Positions 53,379 to 61,966 of a stretch of DNA of 64,000 bases are shown in pieces (position 1 is the first letter of the stretch; every line of letters begins with the position of its first letter). The DNA is from Clostridiales bacterium (lineage in GTDB: Bacteria > Bacillota > Clostridia > Oscillospirales > CAG-272): NCBI GenBank assembly GCA_022791195.1, contig JAAVYP010000004.1, forward strand, positions 17,240 to 81,239, given 5' to 3'. The position numbers were made by a program, and so were the translations under genes. Below the pieces are notes generated by a model. That model did not search any database, was not told the DNA's origin, and worked only from the letters and a program-made list of their open reading frames with translations.

Positions 53379-55775
53379 ATGGATTTGCGAATTGCCCTTG
53401 CGGGCAACCCGAACAGCGGTAAAACAACCCTGTTCAATGCACTGACCGGATCCAACCAGTTTGTCGGCAACTGGCCGGGCGTTACGGTTGAAAAAAAGGA
53501 AGGCAAGCTGAAAAAGCATGCCGGCGTTGTGATTACCGACCTGCCCGGCATTTATTCTCTCTCTCCGTATACGTTAGAGGAAGTGGTGGCACGAAATTAT
53601 CTGATCGGCGAACGTCCCGACGCGATACTCAACATCATCGACGGAACAAACTTAGAAAGAAACTTGTACCTGACCACACAGCTCACCGAGCTGGGCATTC
53701 CTGTTGTGGTTGCTATTAACATGATGGATATCGTCCGCAAAAACGGGGATAAGATCAACACATCGGCCCTTTCCGACGCGCTTGGCTGCCCGGTGGTTGA
53801 AATTTCCGCGCTGAAAGGTACCGGTGTTATGGAAGCGGCCGAAGCGGCGATCGCGGCGGCCAAAAACGGAAAGACCGTGCCCATGCACACCTTCTCGGGC
53901 ACGGTGGAGCATGCCCTCGCTCACATCGAAGAGGCGGCTGTGCACAGCCTGCCCGAAGAACAGCAGCGGTGGTATGCCATCAAGCTGTTTGAACGGGACG
54001 AGAAGGTGGCAGAACAGGTAAAACTGGAGCAATCGGTGCTTGATCATATTGAAGAGGATATCAAGGCGGTTGAGACCGAGATGGATGATGACGCGGAATC
54101 CATCATCACCAACGAAAGATATATTTATATCGGCGGGGTGATCAAAGGCTGCTATAAGAAAAAATCAGCCGGCAAGCTATCCTCCTCGGATAAAATCGAC
54201 CGAGTGGTCACCAACCGCTGGCTGGGTCTTCCGATTTTTGCGGCGATTATGTTCCTTGTTTACTATATTGCCATGGTCACCGTCGGCACAGCCGCGACTG
54301 ACTGGGCCAACGACGGCCTGTTCGGGGACGGCTGGCACCTGCTCGGCATCGGCTCTGCTTCCTATAACGAAGCGGCCGAAGAATACGGCGATGCTTCCCT
54401 GATTATCGAGGGCTATGAAGCCTACATAGAAGAAAACGGCACGGCGCCGACAGGCGATTTCCCCTATGAAATCACCGATGACGAAACCCTTGCGGTGACG
54501 GAAGAAACCGCTTCTTTGGACGATTACACAGCGGCGCTTGCCACCATTGAAACCTATGGCGAAGAACCTGACCCCGCCGACTACGGCGTATGGGTGCCGG
54601 GTATTCCGGTTCTTGTGGGGGATGGGCTGGAAGCCGCCGGCGCGGCTGATTGGCTGGCCGGACTGATCAATGACGGTATTGTCGCCGGCGTTGGCGCGGT
54701 TCTCGGCTTTGTGCCCCAGATGCTCGTTCTGTTCTTAATGCTTGCCTTTTTGGAGGCCTGCGGCTACATGGCGCGGATCGCCTTCGTGCTGGACCGTATT
54801 TTCCGCAAATTTGGTTTGTCGGGTAAATCCTTTATTCCCATGCTGGTTGGCACAGGCTGCGGCATTCCGGGGATTATGGCGTCCAGAACCATTGAAAATG
54901 AGAGGGACCGCCGCATGACAATTATGACGACAACCTTTATTCCCTGCGGCGCGAAAGTTCCGTTTATTTCCATGATCGCGGGTGCGATCTTCGGCGGCTC
55001 GGCCTGGGTGGCCACTTCGGCTTACTTTATCGGCATGGCGGCCATTATCCTTTCGGGCATTATGCTCAAGAAAACAAAAATGTTCTCGGGCGATCCCGCG
55101 CCTTTCGTTATGGAGCTGCCGGCGTATCACCTGCCGACGGTAAAAAATGTGCTTCGTTCCATGTGGGAACGCGGCTGGTCGTTTATTAAAAAGGCCGGCA
55201 CGATTATCCTGCTTTCCACGATTGTGATCTGGTTTGCGACTTACTTCGGCTTTGCCGAGGACGGCTTCCGCATGCTGGCTGAGGATGAAATGGACAAATC
55301 CCTGCTCGCGGCTCTCGGCGGCGGCATTGCATGGATCTTCGCTCCGCTCGGCTGGGGCAACTGGCAGGCAGCTGTGGCTTCGATTACCGGCCTTGTGGCC
55401 AAGGAAAACATCGTCGGTACGATGGGCATTCTGTACCCGGACGGCTGGCCGGAGATTGCGGCCAACTTCAGCGCGATTGCCGGTTATTCGTTCCTTGTGT
55501 TCAACCTGCTCTGCGCGCCCTGCTTTGCGGCCATCGGCGCGATCAAGCGGGAGATGAACAGCCCGAAGTGGACTTGGTTTGCCATCGGCTATCAGTGCCT
55601 GTTTGCCTATGCGATTGCCCTGATGGTCTATCAGTTCGGCTCGGCATTCACCGGAAACCTGAATATGATCGGTCTTATTGCCGCTGTGCTGATTCTCGTG
55701 TTCATGATTTATATGATCTTCAGACCGTATAAAGAGGCAACCAAACTGACAAAAAGAATCAAAGCGTCAAGATAA
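53379..55775 (+). CDS. feoB: Ferrous iron transport protein B
   Basis: 798 residues from the ATG at 53379 (GAGG 9 nt upstream). The N-terminal GTPase has G1 GNPNSGKTT, G2 around NWPGVTV, G3 DLPGIYSLSPYT and G4 NMMD. A helical GDI-like spacer and then the permease follow, with gate motifs LVGTGCGIPGIMASRTIEN and a second gate near LLCAPCFAAIGAIKRE. A large acidic insertion of about 100 residues sits between the first and second membrane helices (near residues 310-420). It imports Fe2+ under low-oxygen conditions. Confidence 0.97.
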   Translation: MDLRIALAGNPNSGKTTLFNALTGSNQFVGNWPGVTVEKKEGKLKKHAGVVITDLPGIYSLSPYTLEEVVARNYLIGERPDAILNIIDGTNLERNLYLTTQLTELGIPVVVAINMMDIVRKNGDKINTSALSDALGCPVVEISALKGTGVMEAAEAAIAAAKNGKTVPMHTFSGTVEHALAHIEEAAVHSLPEEQQRWYAIKLFERDEKVAEQVKLEQSVLDHIEEDIKAVETEMDDDAESIITNERYIYIGGVIKGCYKKKSAGKLSSSDKIDRVVTNRWLGLPIFAAIMFLVYYIAMVTVGTAATDWANDGLFGDGWHLLGIGSASYNEAAEEYGDASLIIEGYEAYIEENGTAPTGDFPYEITDDETLAVTEETASLDDYTAALATIETYGEEPDPADYGVWVPGIPVLVGDGLEAAGAADWLAGLINDGIVAGVGAVLGFVPQMLVLFLMLAFLEACGYMARIAFVLDRIFRKFGLSGKSFIPMLVGTGCGIPGIMASRTIENERDRRMTIMTTTFIPCGAKVPFISMIAGAIFGGSAWVATSAYFIGMAAIILSGIMLKKTKMFSGDPAPFVMELPAYHLPTVKNVLRSMWERGWSFIKKAGTIILLSTIVIWFATYFGFAEDGFRMLAEDEMDKSLLAALGGGIAWIFAPLGWGNWQAAVASITGLVAKENIVGTMGILYPDGWPEIAANFSAIAGYSFLVFNLLCAPCFAAIGAIKREMNSPKWTWFAIGYQCLFAYAIALMVYQFGSAFTGNLNMIGLIAAVLILVFMIYMIFRPYKEATKLTKRIKASR

Positions 55776-55802
55776 ACACAACGCCTGTGGGAGAAGAAAG
55801 CC

Positions 55803-55973
55803 ATGACATGGATTTTAGAAAATATAGCGACCATCATCATTGGCGCGGTGCTGGCGGCCGCCGTGGCCGGCATTATCGCCGGTATGGTACGGAACAAGAA
55901 AAAAGGAAAGTCCTCTTGCGGCTGCGGCTGCGAGAACTGCGCCTTAGGCGGCCGGTGCCACACCAAGAAATAA
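55803..55973 (+). CDS. FeoB-associated Cys-rich membrane protein
   Basis: 56 residues. One membrane helix (ATIIIGAVLAAAVAGIIAGMV) is followed by a basic KKKGK stretch and a Cys-rich tail with the pattern C-G-C-G-C-x2-C...C. This is the small protein that often follows feoB in Clostridia. It probably helps metal handling at the FeoB cytoplasmic face. GGGAGAAG precedes the start. It is the last gene of the operon. Confidence 0.93.
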   Translation: MTWILENIATIIIGAVLAAAVAGIIAGMVRNKKKGKSSCGCGCENCALGGRCHTKK

Positions 55974-55979
55974 TGGTTC

Positions 55980-56017
55980 AGGCAGACAACGTGCAAAGCG
56001 TTGTCTGCCTGTTTTTT
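55980..56017 (+). terminator. feo operon terminator
   Basis: Arms AGGCAGACAACG and CGTTGTCTGCCT (12 bp) are followed by six T. It lies just after the Cys-rich gene. Confidence 0.95.
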
Positions 56018-56187
56018 GTGATTGGGATAAGAAGAGCTCCCCGCCAAACATAGAACTAAAAACGAGCATCCGGCCGGTGCGCTCGGGTATGATGTCACGA
56101 TACAAATCGCCGTGCTCATCAGGGAAACGGCATGCCAAAGAGGCAAAACAATCGATCTATTTACCGGTGTTATGATCGCTGTTTTTG

Positions 56188-57468
56188 TTACCGGCCTTGT
56201 CCAAGGCCGAGCGACGGAAGCTCGGTTAAATACCGGCGCAGGATTTCGCCGGTGAAACCGTTGTTGGCAATCAAATCCCGATAAAAATAGGCGCTGGGCT
56301 TGGGCGTGCGCGCGAAGGTTTTGGGGTCTACCGAGCAAAGGCCGAAGTGCGGAGCGAAACTGCCCCACTCGTAATTGTCTAATAACGACCATTGCAGATA
56401 GCCGCGCACATCCGCGCCAAGACGAATGGCGTCGGCAAGGGCCGACAAGTATAGCGATAAATAGACAATGCGGAAGCGGTCGTCGTCACAGCTGCATCCG
56501 TTTTCGGTGATATAGATGGGCTTGTCACGCAGTCTGCCCAAAATGGAAAGCAGGCCCTCCGGGTGCATCTCCTCTAAATAAAAGCTTTCCATATTGGTCA
56601 TCTTGAGTTCCTTGTGCTGATAGCGGTCCCCGTTCAGATATTGACGGCGTGCATCGATCATTGAGCGCACATAGCAGTTTACCGACCAGTAATCGACCGT
56701 GTCCTTTACCTCGGCGTCGTACACGCCGTCCCTCTCGGGAAAGAGGATTTCGCCGGTGCGCATGGCGTGGAAAAAGAATTCGTGATTTCTTAGATCCTGC
56801 AATTCGGTCATGGCAAGATCCCACCGGTCCCACGGGCGATACGGCATATACTGCACCAGCGCGTGGGCCGTGCTTACCGGCGCGCTCGAATATTGCTTGA
56901 TGATATGATAGCCGCGCGCATGGAATTTGATGGTATTAAACTTTTCGGTGATGCGCGTCTCGCTTGTGCCCAAATTAAACTCGTTCAGCACGTTCCAAAA
57001 ATCGACATAGGGCGCAATTTTCGGAACAACATATTCAAGATAGCGTTCAAAATACGGCAAATTCTCAATTTTGGAAAACTGGCCTTTTTGCTGAAACCAC
57101 TCGGGCCACGCAATATGCACCATCGTCGCAAAGACCTTGACGCCCCGCTCTTTGAGGGCGGCAAACAGTTTGACGTAGTGGTCCAGCGCCGCGGGGTCGA
57201 ATTCGCCCTCCTGCGGCTCGATCCGGCTCCACTCGACCGAGGTGCGAAAGGCCTGGTGGCCCAGTCCTGCGACGAGATCGACATCCTCACGGTACATGTC
57301 ATAGCTGTTGCAGGCAAGGCCTGATTTGTGTTCAAAGTATCCTTTTTGTTCCATGGCCCACCACTGGCTGTGGATATTATTTCCCTCGACCTGGTGGCCG
57401 GCATAGCCCGACCCCCAAAGGAAGCCCTCTGGGAAAGAAAAGTCTTTCAGCGAAAAAACGTCATACAT
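56188..57468 (-). CDS. Glycoside hydrolase family 1 (beta-glucosidase-like)
   Basis: 426 residues. The (beta/alpha)8 barrel contains GSGYAGHQVEG, RTSVEWSRIEPQ, the acid/base Glu in VLNEFN and the nucleophile Glu in YITENGC. The C-terminal GYLQWSLLDNYEWGSFAPHFGL is the conserved active-site Trp/Glu stretch. The acid/base motif reads NEF, not the usual NEP. It lacks a phospho-beta-glucosidase signature I could confirm and a signal peptide, so it is probably cytoplasmic. Substrate is unknown. The transcript unit looks single-gene. Confidence 0.9.
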   Translation of the reverse strand: MYDVFSLKDFSFPEGFLWGSGYAGHQVEGNNIHSQWWAMEQKGYFEHKSGLACNSYDMYREDVDLVAGLGHQAFRTSVEWSRIEPQEGEFDPAALDHYVKLFAALKERGVKVFATMVHIAWPEWFQQKGQFSKIENLPYFERYLEYVVPKIAPYVDFWNVLNEFNLGTSETRITEKFNTIKFHARGYHIIKQYSSAPVSTAHALVQYMPYRPWDRWDLAMTELQDLRNHEFFFHAMRTGEILFPERDGVYDAEVKDTVDYWSVNCYVRSMIDARRQYLNGDRYQHKELKMTNMESFYLEEMHPEGLLSILGRLRDKPIYITENGCSCDDDRFRIVYLSLYLSALADAIRLGADVRGYLQWSLLDNYEWGSFAPHFGLCSVDPKTFARTPKPSAYFYRDLIANNGFTGEILRRYLTELPSLGLGQGR

Positions 57469-57583
57469 GGCTTCTTCTCCTTAAAAAGCTGATTTTATAC
57501 GGTATGTTTATGGTGCTATTGTAGCATGGAATCAGGCGGGAAACAAGCGTTATCAAAAAGTTAAGATTCGGGTTTGTGCAAAA

Positions 57584-57615
57584 AAGCATCCTGACGAAAT
57601 CCGTTCAGGATGCTT
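57584..57615 (-). terminator. Hairpin between GH1 and tRNA-Leu
   Basis: Arms AAGCATCCTGA and TCAGGATGCTT (11 bp); on the minus strand a T-run follows. It insulates the GH1 gene from upstream transcription. Confidence 0.85.
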
Positions 57616-57716
57616 AAGCTGTCTCGGTGCTTCAAAAAGATATGGCCGGTGGCATGGCGCAGGTCTTTGTGCGTTGACCATGTTTGTTAGCGAATAGCGG
57701 GGAGGTAAAAAATAAA

Positions 57717-57746
57717 GCCGGCAAGCTGTTTTCCGAGCTTGCCGGC
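57717..57746 (-). terminator. tRNA-Leu terminator
   Basis: Arms GCCGGCAAGC and GCTTGCCGGC (10 bp); on the minus strand TTTATTTTTT follows. Confidence 0.92.
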
Positions 57747-57749
57747 TTT

Positions 57750-57836
57750 TGGTGCGGATGAAAGGACTTGAACCTTCACGAAGTCGCCCCCACTAGAACC
57801 TGAATCTAGCGCGTCTGCCAATTCCGCCACATCCGC
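57750..57836 (-). tRNA. tRNA-Leu (CAG anticodon)
   Basis: On the minus strand the acceptor stem GCGGATG pairs with CATCCGC. The anticodon stem CTAGA/TCTAG encloses the loop TTCAGGT, giving anticodon CAG. A variable arm follows (class II tRNA), then the T-loop GGTTCAAGTCC. Discriminator A and CCA are encoded. It reads CUG leucine codons. Confidence 0.96.
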
Positions 57837-57954
57837 TTATAACAATGAACGCTCAAAACCGTGTCCATTTCTTATCGTTCTTTATTTTAGCATATTTAAA
57901 GACGCTTGTCAACTGTTTTTGCCAAGTCTTTTTCTTCAATTCGGACCGTTTGCG

Positions 57955-57983
57955 TTGACTTTGCCCTGCTTGTGTGATAAAAT
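57955..57983 (+). promoter_or_regulatory. Promoter placed for a leaderless mRNA
   Basis: TTGACT (57955-57960), 17 bp, TAAAAT (57978-57983). The start codon is at 57991, 8 nt after the -10, so the expected start site coincides with the ATG. Confidence 0.75.
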
Positions 57984-57990
57984 ATTCATC

Positions 57991-58479
57991 ATGAAAAAAG
58001 AGGTAAAAATTAAGCTGCTTTCCCGCATTTATGATTTGCAGGCGAGCGATCATCTTGAAAAATATATCGAATCCCATCCCTCTTATGCGGAGGATGAGAT
58101 CAGCACGGCTTTTGAAATGTCCTGCCGCGGGGTTTTGACGGTCGAGGAAGACCAGATCAGCGTGAGCTATAAGGAACCCGAGACAGAGGGCATGGGCGAC
58201 ACCGAGACAACCCTTTTTTTTAAGCGCTCGGACCCGCAAACGGTGAATTTATACCGCACGGGCGCGGTGAAAAGCGACCTTGTTTTCAACGTGGAGCGTG
58301 GGCGGCAGACCTGCGTATATCAAACCGAGATAGCGCCCTTTATGCTGGCCATTGTGACCAAAAAACTGAGCAATTCGCTCACGGCCGACGGCGGCACCAT
58401 CCATCTGGACTACAAAATCGAAATCAATAATATGAATGTTGAGCGCACGATTCTTGATCTTTCGGTCAAGGTCTTATAA
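57991..58479 (+). CDS. DUF1934 (YwiB-like) beta-barrel protein
   Basis: 162 residues from the ATG at 57991. The pattern MSCRGVLTVEEDQISVSYKEPETEGMGDTETTLFF, then RTGAVKSDLVFNVERGRQTCVYQTEIAPFMLAIVTKKL, then HLDYKIEINN fits the DUF1934/YwiB family, a small beta-barrel of unknown function. No Shine-Dalgarno is visible, and the promoter sits directly before the ATG. Divergent from tRNA-Leu. Confidence 0.88.
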   Translation: MKKEVKIKLLSRIYDLQASDHLEKYIESHPSYAEDEISTAFEMSCRGVLTVEEDQISVSYKEPETEGMGDTETTLFFKRSDPQTVNLYRTGAVKSDLVFNVERGRQTCVYQTEIAPFMLAIVTKKLSNSLTADGGTIHLDYKIEINNMNVERTILDLSVKVL

Positions 58480-58566
58480 AATGACCGGTTTGCATCCAAA
58501 ATGTACAGATCATGCGGCCGCCGGTGCGGGAGAACCGGTATATATAATAAATAGGAAGGGTTGGCT

Positions 58567-59574
58567 ATGACCGTTACCGAATTTAAAAAAGAGCTGAAAG
58601 GCCTTGGCGGCGTCTATCTTTTTTACGGCGAAGAAGAATATCTCAAACGCTATTATACCCAACAGGTGCGGCAGGCCGCGGTGCCGGATGAGGGCCTTGC
58701 GGTTTTTAATCATGTCAAGCTCGCGGGTGCCGGGGCGCTTGACGGACTTGAGGGTGCCTTAAGCACGCTGCCGGTGATGGCTGAGCAAAAGCTGGTCGAG
58801 GTGCGGGATGTTGTCTATAGCGCCCTCAAGGCCGAAGAACTGAAAAACCTGTGCCGGGTTCTTGGCGAAGCGGACGCCGGCCAGAATGTGGTTGTCCTGT
58901 ATGCGAGCAAAGAAGAGCTGACCGTGCAACCCAAAAGGCCGGACGCAGTGAGCAAAGCGCTCTTTGCTGTCGCCAAGCCGGTTGAATTTGCGCTCCAGAC
59001 ACCGGCCAAATTGGCGGCATGGATCAAAAAGCACTTTGACAAGGCCGAAATCGAGGCCGAACCTGAACTTTGTTTTTATTTGGTGAGCTATTGCTCGGGA
59101 CACATGGACATGCTTACCCATGAGATCAAAAAGCTGATTGAATACAAAAAGCAGCAGGGGGGCGGGCGGCTGACCAAAGAAGATGTGCATAACGTGTGCT
59201 GCCGGGTGGAAGAAATTGCGGCGTTTGATTTTGCCAACGCGATTTTGCAGGGCAATAAGGCAAGAGCCTACACCATTCTTTGTGATTTAGAGAGTAAAAA
59301 ACAAAAACCCCAGACCGTGTTAGCCAACATCGCGGCGGTGTATGGCGACCTTTACCGCATTAAGCTTTTAGCCGGGAGCGGCCGGAGCAAAAAAGAAATT
59401 TCCCAGGCGCTGCGCATGCATGAATACCGGGTGGGGCTGTATCTTGACGCCCTTAGGGGCCGGCAGGCGGCCGACGTTACCCGGCGCATGGAGGCCTGCT
59501 ATCAGGCTGATTTGAAAATCAAAAGCACGCCGCTGCCCAAATTCGGCCTTTTGGCCTCGCTGATTGTCTCATGA
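58567..59574 (+). CDS. holA: DNA polymerase III subunit delta
   Basis: 335 residues from the ATG at 58567 (GGAAGGG upstream). The N-terminal domain contains GVYLFYGEEEYLKRYYTQQ; the wrench helix and central region are typical of HolA. The lid/collar domain follows (KPQTVLANIAAVYGDLYRIKLL). It opens the beta clamp within the clamp loader. It overlaps the toprim gene by 4 nt (ATGA). Confidence 0.92.
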   Translation: MTVTEFKKELKGLGGVYLFYGEEEYLKRYYTQQVRQAAVPDEGLAVFNHVKLAGAGALDGLEGALSTLPVMAEQKLVEVRDVVYSALKAEELKNLCRVLGEADAGQNVVVLYASKEELTVQPKRPDAVSKALFAVAKPVEFALQTPAKLAAWIKKHFDKAEIEAEPELCFYLVSYCSGHMDMLTHEIKKLIEYKKQQGGGRLTKEDVHNVCCRVEEIAAFDFANAILQGNKARAYTILCDLESKKQKPQTVLANIAAVYGDLYRIKLLAGSGRSKKEISQALRMHEYRVGLYLDALRGRQAADVTRRMEACYQADLKIKSTPLPKFGLLASLIVS

Positions 59575-60197
59575 GCGAAAAGCTGAAAATTCCCTATCCG
59601 GTCATTGTCGAGGGAAAGTATGATAAAATCAAGCTGTCGGGCCTTATTGATGCGACTATTTTCATCACCGATGGCTTCGGCCTCTTTAAGGATGAAGCCA
59701 AACAACGGTTGTTTAAAAATCTGGCGGCGAAAACCAAGGTGCTTGTGCTGACCGACGCGGACGGGGCGGGGCTTGTCATTCGGAACTTTTTGACCTCCCT
59801 TTTGCCCAAAGAACGGGTGGTCCATCTCTACATTCCGCCCCGGCCGGGCAAGGAAAAGCGCAAGAGCGCGCCCTCGGCCGAGGGGCTGCTCGGGGTGGAG
59901 GGACTCGACGCTGACTTGATCCGTTCCATTTTCGCCCCGTTTGCCGAGGGGGCGTGCGAAGAGAAGCAACAGGCGAAGCCGATCACCAAGGCGGATTTTT
60001 ACCGGGACGGCTTTTCGGGCGGCCCGGGCAGCGCCGGGAAACGGCTGGCGCTGTGCCGGCGGCTGGATCTGCCGGCGAATCTATCGGCCGGCGCCCTGTT
60101 AGAGGCGCTGAACCTGCTGTATGGATACGAAGCGTACCTTGGCTTGGTCAGAGAACTGGCCGAAGCACCGCTTGAAACGGACAGCGGAGATTTGTAA
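59571..60197 (+). CDS. Toprim-domain protein (RNase M5-like, DUF4093)
   Basis: 208 residues. The toprim core has the Glu in PVIVEGKYDKIKL and the D-x-D in LVLTDADGAGLVIRNFL, as in RNase M5 (5S rRNA maturase), followed by a DUF4093-like C-terminal domain (FYRDGFSGGPGSAGKRLALCRRLDLP). Nuclease or topoisomerase-related function is likely; true RNase M5 activity is unproven. It is coupled to holA by a 4-nt overlap. Confidence 0.85.
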   Translation: MSEKLKIPYPVIVEGKYDKIKLSGLIDATIFITDGFGLFKDEAKQRLFKNLAAKTKVLVLTDADGAGLVIRNFLTSLLPKERVVHLYIPPRPGKEKRKSAPSAEGLLGVEGLDADLIRSIFAPFAEGACEEKQQAKPITKADFYRDGFSGGPGSAGKRLALCRRLDLPANLSAGALLEALNLLYGYEAYLGLVRELAEAPLETDSGDL

Positions 60198-60222
60198 ACA
60201 GAACAAGAAAGGAATTTGTCTG

Positions 60223-61650
60223 ATGATGAGAATGAGAGAAAGACTCTATTTTCTGATAACACTGCTTTTGTCGCTCGCGGCGATGATCGTCAGTTCGCTG
60301 CTCTGGATCGGCCATTATGACGCCGAGAAAAAATTGTTTGCAGACACGCCGCTTGTCACGGTTCTGGCTGTTTTGCTGACGATCGGCGCGGTGTTTTGTT
60401 TGAGCGGACTTTTCGCGTTAAAGGGCGTGCCGCTGCGCCGTCTGCCGAAACCTAAGGGAGGCATTTTCCTTTTCGGCGCGCTAACCGGCCTCTTTATACT
60501 GGCCGCTTTTGTGCTGAATCTGATTTATGGTTCAGCCGGAGCTTCGTCTGCCGCACAGAATTTGTCGGGCAAGGTGGTGTCGGTGGGCACGGCCGTCTGC
60601 GCGCTGCTCGGCGCCGCTTATTTTGTGTATGTTTCGTTCGCGCGCAGGCCTCACCATGCGGCGGCCGGCTGGCTGGGCCTTGGCGCGATGCTGTGGTGCA
60701 TGTTCACCGCCGTTGGGCTGTATTTTGACATGTCGTATGCGCTGGCAAGCCCGGTGCGCCTGCTCAACATGATGGCGGCCTTGTCCATGCTGTTGTATGT
60801 GACGGGCGAGGTACGGTATTTTCTTGCTTATCCCCGCATACATCAATACGAAACTTTCGCCTATTTGTTTATCCTGTTTGGCTTTGCGTACAGTGTGCCC
60901 AAGGCGATAACCGATTTTACTAAGGGCGCGCCCTCTGCCGAGACCGTGCTGGCGCTGGCCCAGTGCAGCGCGGTGATGTATACCGTGTGCCGGCTGTTTT
61001 CACTGCTGAAAGCCAAACCGATTAAAATGAATCCCAAACAAAAAAAGGAGACCATGATGGAATACACATTCAAACGCTATGAATACTTAGCTGACGTTGA
61101 CTGGAATCAGGTTGACAAGGCCATGATCGACAAATTCGGCTGGGGCTATACCGACTATAAGCCGCTTTGCTATGCACAAGGGGTGTATACCGACGACGCC
61201 GGCATGGTGATTAAGCTGACCGCCTTTGAGCAAAATCCAAGAGCGACCAAGACCGAGTTTATGGACTCGGTATGCAACGATTCCTGCTTGGAATTTTTCT
61301 TCTCAGCCGACCGGGTGTCGTATACGAATTTCGAGTTTAACGCGCTGGGCACCCAGCATACATCGGTTGGCGCACCGGGCGCGCGAGGGCCGATTGACCA
61401 GTTTACCGAGCGGCCGGTGATCAAGGCTGAACAGCTTAATGATCGCTGGGAAATTACTTTTGCACTTTCGCACAAAATGGTGAAGGACATTACCGGCAAA
61501 GAGCTGGCGCGGGGCGCGCAGTTCTACGGCAACTTCTATAAGTGCGGCGACGAGTGCGAGCACAAGCACTACGGCATGTGGAACGAAGTGAAAACCGAGA
61601 CCCCCTCTTTCCATCAGCCGGACTATTTCGGTGTTCTGCACATAGGGTGA
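60223..61650 (+). CDS. Membrane protein fused to a CBM9-like carbohydrate-binding domain
   Basis: 475 residues from the ATG at 60223. Residues 1-270 form about seven membrane helices (RLYFLITLLLSLAAMIVSSLL, then VTVLAVLLTIGAVFCLSGLFAL, then GIFLFGALTGLFILAAFVLNLIYG and others). Residues 278-475 are a CBM9-like domain (MMEYTFKRYEYLADVDWNQVDKAM, then DDAGMVIKLTAFEQNPRATKTEFMDSVCNDSCLEFFFSADR, then YGNFYKCGDECEHKHYGMWNE). A strong GGAG lies 3 nt upstream of ATGATG at 61054 within the joined frame, so a second, separate product is possible. Confidence 0.82.
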   Translation: MMRMRERLYFLITLLLSLAAMIVSSLLWIGHYDAEKKLFADTPLVTVLAVLLTIGAVFCLSGLFALKGVPLRRLPKPKGGIFLFGALTGLFILAAFVLNLIYGSAGASSAAQNLSGKVVSVGTAVCALLGAAYFVYVSFARRPHHAAAGWLGLGAMLWCMFTAVGLYFDMSYALASPVRLLNMMAALSMLLYVTGEVRYFLAYPRIHQYETFAYLFILFGFAYSVPKAITDFTKGAPSAETVLALAQCSAVMYTVCRLFSLLKAKPIKMNPKQKKETMMEYTFKRYEYLADVDWNQVDKAMIDKFGWGYTDYKPLCYAQGVYTDDAGMVIKLTAFEQNPRATKTEFMDSVCNDSCLEFFFSADRVSYTNFEFNALGTQHTSVGAPGARGPIDQFTERPVIKAEQLNDRWEITFALSHKMVKDITGKELARGAQFYGNFYKCGDECEHKHYGMWNEVKTETPSFHQPDYFGVLHIG

Positions 61651-61761
61651 AAGAGAAAGGAAAGCTCTTTTGCCAACGGCACAGCATGCCAAACGGAAGA
61701 TTGTAAGATAATATTTTTCATTTTCGATTGCAAGCTGGCTACACATTTCGACATTTTTTTC

Positions 61762-61791
61762 TTGACGAAGTTATATGCCAAAGAATAAAAT
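61762..61791 (+). promoter_or_regulatory. Promoter of the amidase-domain gene
   Basis: TTGACG (61762-61767), 18 bp, TAAAAT (61786-61791). It would give a leader of about 170 nt that contains the structured element at 61834-61944. Confidence 0.6.
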
Positions 61792-61833
61792 ATAAGTAGA
61801 CTCGAGTTGAATTTGTTATAAAGGAAGTAGTTG

Positions 61834-61944
61834 GCGTGAAAATTACATGAAATCAGACTTTTTGTGAGGTAATTTCACGCGCAAATTCGACTTAAAAATG
61901 GGCCCCAACCCATTTTTGTTTCCGCAGGAAACACAGTCGAATTT
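61834..61944 (+). ncRNA. Structured 5' leader of the amidase-domain gene
   Basis: A first hairpin has arms GCGTGAAAATTAC (61834) and GTAATTTCACGC (61869-61880). Then an outer stem AAATTCGACT/AGTCGAATTT (61883/61935) encloses two hairpins: AAAAATGGG/CCCATTTTT (61894/61909) and GTTTCC/GGAAAC (61918/61927). It has the same layout as the modular intergenic elements but a different sequence. It could be a leader RNA regulating the amidase gene. Confidence 0.6.
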
Positions 61945-61966
61945 CATTACTGTTTTGTGCGGCAGA

